Shown here piece after piece: positions 24,401 through 30,700 of a DNA stretch of 64,000 nt; position 1 is the first letter of the stretch, and the number at the start of each line of letters is the position of its first letter. Position numbers and translations under genes: made by a program. This DNA is from Litoditis marina (lineage: Eukaryota > Nematoda > Chromadorea > Rhabditida > Rhabditidae), in contig OZ038435.1 of assembly GCA_964036275.1 (NCBI GenBank), positions 6,020,187 to 6,084,186 of the forward strand. Direction: 5' to 3'. The notes under the pieces were generated by a model. The model ran no database searches, was not told the origin of the DNA, and saw only the letters and a program-made list of their open reading frames with translations.

Positions 24401-27400
24401 CTAAGAATATCTGTTCAGAAAAGTTGTCCGAAATCCTTGGCTCGACGCCAATGGGTCTCAGTGGGAATGAATCAAACTATATAGCTAGTGACATGCTTAC
24501 ACATCTTATGTTCACATCTTTACATGTTTGTTCATTCACGTCGCTTTGTTACGATGCGGTGATCATCATATAGTTCACACCATTCCTACTGAGACTCCTA
24601 CAGTAACCTTACAAACTTTCCGAAGGCTGTTGTTAAGCTGAAAATGTAGTTCATGGAAAATGCTCTCGTATATTCACTCTACCTGAGAAGGAGAATGAGG
24701 TACAAAAATCCTCAACTTCTCCGATCAAAAATAAGTGAGCAAAACGGCTTGGAAGTTTCGAAATCTTACTGTAGGAGTCTCAGTAGGAATGGAAAAGACT
24801 ATACATGTATTTGTATTTTTAGTCCTCATACAGCCTGACATGTCTCTCTCGAATGCACGTTCCGAGTGAACGTGCATATCAGGCTTCTGCGCAACTTATT
24901 ATACTATTTGCAGGTTTCCTCTTCAAAATGATCTTCGTTTTTGTGGTTTTCGAGGGAGACTTTGGAAAATTCCAGACGATTTCGGTGCGTTCATACGATT
25001 ATATCGAATACAAACCCTTTATAGGAAATGCTCTCATGCTTCCGCAATCTACCACAGTTTTTCTATATAATTACTTCGGATGCAAAAACTACTTATTTTT
25101 TTCTAAATGTTGTCGGAATTTCAAACTTCTTACTGCGTTTGGTAACTTCACAAGTGTGAGCACCACACCTTCGCAGAACGATTAGCGCCAATTTTCTGCG
25201 ATTGGCCAGCTATAAAAACCAGAGAGCATGCAGGTCAATAACGCGCAGACAGGCTAAGCCAGTCTGCGTCTCCTTGACCTGCAGGTTGTCCCCTCGAATC
25301 TTCAGTATGAAGCTATAACCGTGCCACTCGTCCCTACTGCCACCCCTACCGAATAATTAAAGGACGTCTAGTTTTTGTTTCTACAAAATCATCGCAGAAG
25401 CTTCGAATGTAATTCCATATTGCAAAGAGTGTTCAAACAGTTTCCGACAAAGTTGAAATTTGCAAAGGTACTGTAGGCGTCTCAGTTAGGATGATGTCGA
25501 CTATAACATACTTGTCAGTCCTAGTCCAGAGAACATGTGAAATGAATCGAAGTGACCCTCATTGTCTCTCGAGGTATTCATAGTTTGTAAGTATTATCAT
25601 TTTTAATGAAATTCACTGATACTTCCTCTCATCAAGAGTATTATGCCCATTTATATACTGCTCTATTGCAGAATATAATGGCATTGTTCCTGCCCTCCTA
25701 CGGGTTGTTGGATGGTCTGATGGCCGTTTCCAACTCTGTTCTTCGAGCTGAACCAAACGAGGGTCCCCTTTCGTGGGCAAATAGCAGTATGTTCTCATTA
25801 CAAATACATTATAAATTACGTTACATACATCACATCATGGGCAAATAGCGGTAGGTTCCATCTATTGGCTTTACTTATTTTAGAGCAGGATATACGATGT
25901 ATATTGCTCTATCCAGCTGGGTTTCGAGTTCGATCCAAACAATTTTCGTCAGAGGCCGTAGTTAAAGGGGGTGAATAGGAAAGGGGACGAGGGTGAAAGG
26001 GGACGGGGGGTATGGCAAAGGGGACGAGGGCTGAGGCAAAGGGGACGAGGGCTGAGGCAAAGGGGACGAGGGGTGGACTGAAAATTAGAGCGAAATCTAG
26101 TCAAATTTAGTTTTCGATTACTCCATAATACTTTCCTTGTTCTGTATCTTCATTATTGATTCATCTTTTCCCCTTTCTACGATACCTAAGTCCCCTTTCA
26201 CCCTCGTCCCCTTTCCTATTGGCCAAAGGGGGCTGCATTGAATGCCGAATTTGGCTATCGGCGTTATCCGAAAAGGCACGAGAGTCAGAGAAGTGCGCGC
26301 AATGAATATTCATTTACTTCAAATCATGATCTGCGTCTCTGACAGTAAACAGAAAAATTAGTGGAATTTTGAAAACGGAGCTTTTAGTTGGACATTGCAG
26401 TGAGAAAACGACATCTCGAATTGTCTCAGTTCGATCTTTTACTTGAAAATTCATTGGAGCCCCTCTTTTGGGGTGTAACCATATTATGAAACAACAAGGA
26501 CGACCTATTCACTCTCTGTAGACACTCTTTGCTATATGGTAACGGAATAATTTGTCAGAATCGTAGACCTTTCGGATAAAGTTTAAGTTATTTGAACGTA
26601 TTTAAATTTTTGTATTTTCATCAAATTCAATATCAAAATCGCCTAACGGCGTTAGCCAAAAAGCACGAGAGTCAGAGAAGTGCGCGCAATCGATATTCAC
26701 TCACTCCAAATCATTCTCTGCGTCTTTGACAGCAAATGAAAATTAGTAAAATTGTGGAGACAGAGCTTTTGATCGGACATTTCAATGAAAAAAGACATCC
26801 CTTATGTCTTTCATGTAAAAATTCAATTGAGTCCCACCCTTAAAGAATGAAGATTAGGTGCTCCAATCTCAACGCTTCAGTCCTTTAAACTGCAATACAT
26901 TTTTCAGTTGCAGTTTAAAGGACTGATGCGCCCTCCTCCTGCTTCAATATGATCTTTCCTTTCAGCATCCTGTATTGGTATGATGATCGCCTTCGGGTCG
27001 TTGGCTTTGGTTATGTTCATCCTTCTACAACTGAAGTCCGTCAAATACTCCATCTCGAAACTACAAAGTCGTGGTCATAAGGATGCGGGAATGGTAGGAT
27101 ACATAGATACCTAGGGTATCATAGTATAGTCGTTGCCAAGGGAAAGGCTGGCGGGTACTGTATCTCTCACTTTCCACTGTGTACGCGCACATGCCTTCGA
27201 TTCCGAAGCCAGGCCGTTATGTGGTTCAATATCGCAGTGGTAAGCGCTCTGCTACGAATCTTTTGCTCGCAGGTTCGATTCCGGCTAGAGACAGGAACTC
27301 ATAACTTTGCCACTCACTATATTGAGTGGAGTACCTAGATAAGGTAGATATAAGGTAGAGGGACATAGGGCGCGGTGACAATTCATCACAAACCTCATGA

Positions 27401-27738
27401 GCACACCTCATGAGCAGTATCTCACCACTGTCCATTAGATTTCATTCATTGCTATGCAACATCAATGAGAGTTCGCAAAAAAGCACTTGTTGTGTGTGAA
27501 CCATTCATGAGAAAGACCGTGGGAGCTACTCATGAGGTTGGAGGTATGGCTAAGCCGTCAGGCGTAGGGCGCATCGATACTGTACATCTAGCTCTAAACC
27601 GATGTGGTTGTTGTTTGCTAGTTAGACAGAAGTACGAAAAAGTGTACGTTTCATGTTCATACCTACTCCAGAAACATAGAACATAGTCCCTATACTGAGG
27701 AAGAAAAAAGAGAGGGGATAGATGGAGAGAGGGAAAGT

Positions 27739-27770
<32 letters not shown>

Positions 27771-30700
27771 TAGATAAGTAGAGAGAGATAAGAAGAGAGA
27801 GATGAGTAGAGAGAGATAAGCAGAGAGAGAGAGAACAAGAGAGAAAAGGAGATAAGTAGAAAAAGAGAAGTAGATAGAGAGCGAAGGATAGGTGCTATAG
27901 AGCAAGCGAGGGAGGGACAGATAGAGAGAGGAAGGGACAGATAGAGAGAGAGGGGGGGGGGACGAAGGGGAGCCTGGCCGGCGGGAAACTACTAGGTACG
28001 GCTTCTGTTCACACTTTTCTGCTACAGGAGGATGCAGAGGACGAAGATGTACGAAATGAAAGAGTGCGAGTGGGCAAGTTATCTGAGGAAGGCAAACTGG
28101 CACTCGACGTACAGGTGATAACAATTAAAAAAACCCATACAATAGGAATAGATTCGTTTCTACATGCTTGAATACTGAGGTCGGAGCGCATTGTGTTTCA
28201 CAACTTACAATACTTTACACCTAGAACAGTCTTCTATAGTTTTCTGGTTTTTTTCAGAGCCTCGTGAAATGGTATGGAAAGTTCCGCGCAGTGAACCATC
28301 TGACACTGGGGGTGGAGAACAACGAATGTTTCGCACTTTTGGGAGTCAACGGAGCCGGAAAAACAACTACTTTCGATATTTTGACGGGACAATCATTTCC
28401 TACATTTGGAACTGCCATGATAGATCAGAAGACGGTCACCGAACGAGTGGTAGGTCAAATGAGAGGGGAGGAATAGAGAGACGGGGAGACAGAGAAGAGG
28501 GGCGGAGAGGGAAAGAGAGAGAAATATGGAGTGTAGGAAAAAAGAAGGGGGAGATGAGGAGAGTTTTTTCCACGAGTGGGACTGCCATGATGGATCAGAA
28601 GATAAACACGAAAAGAGTGATAGGCCAAGTTCAGAGGAAAGTATGTTAGGAAATGATCCAAGATTGATCTCGCATGTTTTTATTGACTCAGGAAGTACCA
28701 GTTTCTTCTAGGCGCTCGGCTACTGTCCCCAGTTTGATGCTGTCATGATGGAGTTCACGGGAAAGGAAACTCTGCAGGTAGAGACACCAGGAAGAACAAC
28801 TCGCTGCTAGTCCCTTGTGGATAGTCATTTTTAATCGATCGACGGACTATCTCTTTGCCCCAATGTCCTTCTACCTCGAGACATTGAGACTTTGAAATGA
28901 GACAACATGACATTTGGAAATTGGATACGTTTACAGAACCAGACCTCATTAACTAATTTGTTCAATACCCACACAAACATTCGTATTCTTCTCTCTTGTT
29001 CCTATCTCGTGATTGTGAAATCAGAAACGTCATTGGGCTGCTTTTATCAGTTGTTGATTAAAAAACTTGCTATCGAGACCGAAATTTCAAATAACGAGAG
29101 CAATATAATTCGAATTCACGCATTCATCACAGTTAGAGAGAAAAATGTAGAAAAACTGAGAACCGCTAAAAAGTTAAGTGTACCATTCTTATTTCATTCA
29201 TCATTTTAGTGTGATAAGAAAATTATCAACTCCTTGTCAGATTTTGGCTATCATGTACGGATTCAAAGACCCGAAACGAAAAGTGGAACTGGTTTTGAAA
29301 GCTGTTGGCATGGAAGAACACAAAAACAAACAGTGCAAATTCTACAGGTTTTAATCTTCTTCCACACTACGACATTTTGACATTCTCGAAAACTTGAGAA
29401 CCGCTGAAAAGGTGAACCGTACCTCTTTTTTTTTCATTTTAAAAAGTGTAACACTAGTAAAAACGAGAGAAACAAGGAAGGTTTGTTCAAATCCCTATTT
29501 AGTGTGGAGAGCTAGACTCATGGTGGACTTTGACAGCCGTATTATACCTGACAGCTCTTGATTCATACTTTAGGTGACCTCTATGTGGGGTCGACTATTT
29601 ATTCCATCATATCCCTTTTCAGTGGTGGTCAACGTCGTAAACTGAGTGTGGGTCTGGCCCTCTTGGCCCAAACCAGAATTGTCATTCTCGACGAACCAAC
29701 GGCAGGAGTCGATCCCAAGGTACGCTTCTCATCTCACCGTGAACTTCACGTGAACCTCACGTGAACGCGAGATTTCTCCGCGTTTCTTCTCAAATATACT
29801 CTATTCTCATTATAAGTTCACCATTGATGCCTCTTGTGCAACTCTTCATCAAGTTCCTACTGGTTTCTTGTTTGTTAGTACGAGTACGAGTGCTCCAACG
29901 AAACAAGTAACAGGGTTTCATGATATTTTTTGTAGGAATCCATTTGATTCTACGAAGTTTGTTCGTTTCGGTAGTAATAGGTTGACTTGAACTACCATTA
30001 GCTAGCAACTTTTGCTAGGTATAGTATTAGTTACAACAGACTTTTGATCTCATCATTATCTCATGACATCTCACTCCAGGCCCGTCGCGATATCTGGGAG
30101 TTGCTGTCGGCGGTTCGTGACACTTCTTCAGCCGCCATTCTTCTGACCTCCCACAGCATGGAGGAGTGCGAGGCGTTGTGCAGCCGAATCGCCATTCTCA
30201 ACAAGGGAAGAATGGTCGCCGTGGGGGCCAGTCAAGCTCTCAAATCGAAGTAGGTGAAAATATTCTCACTTTCAAGAACAACATTTTTTCGGTGTAGTAT
30301 GCTTCATGTCAATCAAGAAATGGTCAAAAAACGTCAAATTAGGTTATGCAAGATGATCACTTTCGAACGAGTCTCTAACACGTTCGCGTTGGAAGGATAA
30401 CTGTACCATGTCATTGGAAAACCCTCACTAAGTGCAAGAGCAACAATTTGACTCAATTTCACATACATAGAGTAATCTGCTTCCATGTTTATTTCTAGTT
30501 CTACTACCTCTAGTTTTGGTTTGGCTGATTCGTCGTCTTCAGAACTATTCAGGCGCTCAAGACGGCGAACACGTCGAGACGTCGCCACTCCAGAAGCAAG
30601 ATAGGTTCATTAACCCAAACCAACGATTGATATCAATGTTTTTTCCAGGTACGGTAACAGTTACAACCTGATCCTGGTGTTGTCTGAGCAGAGTAACCGA

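Larger units (their letters stand above)
5936..27093 (+). other. ABCA gene 1: exons for membrane domain 2
   Basis: Exons are 5936-6023, 6884-6980, 7701-7804, 8246-8333, 9454-9566, 10138-10257, 11154-11232, 12401-12579, 12881-13017, 23936-24066, 24914-24984, 25672-25786 and 26966-27093. They encode a first helix ([14 protein letters not shown]), a large polar loop, then a run of helices such as WQIVFGLAG. The 137 nt exon at 12881 and the 131 nt exon at 23936 match gene 2 exactly and bracket the inserted LTR element, so the intron is ancestral and the element came later. The exon ending at 12579 is followed by GCGGGT and not GT. Confidence 0.85.

Noticed and set aside
27690..28124. 144-codon frame on the - strand
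   Set aside because: It is a translation of the GA microsatellite opposite an ABCA intron and exon.
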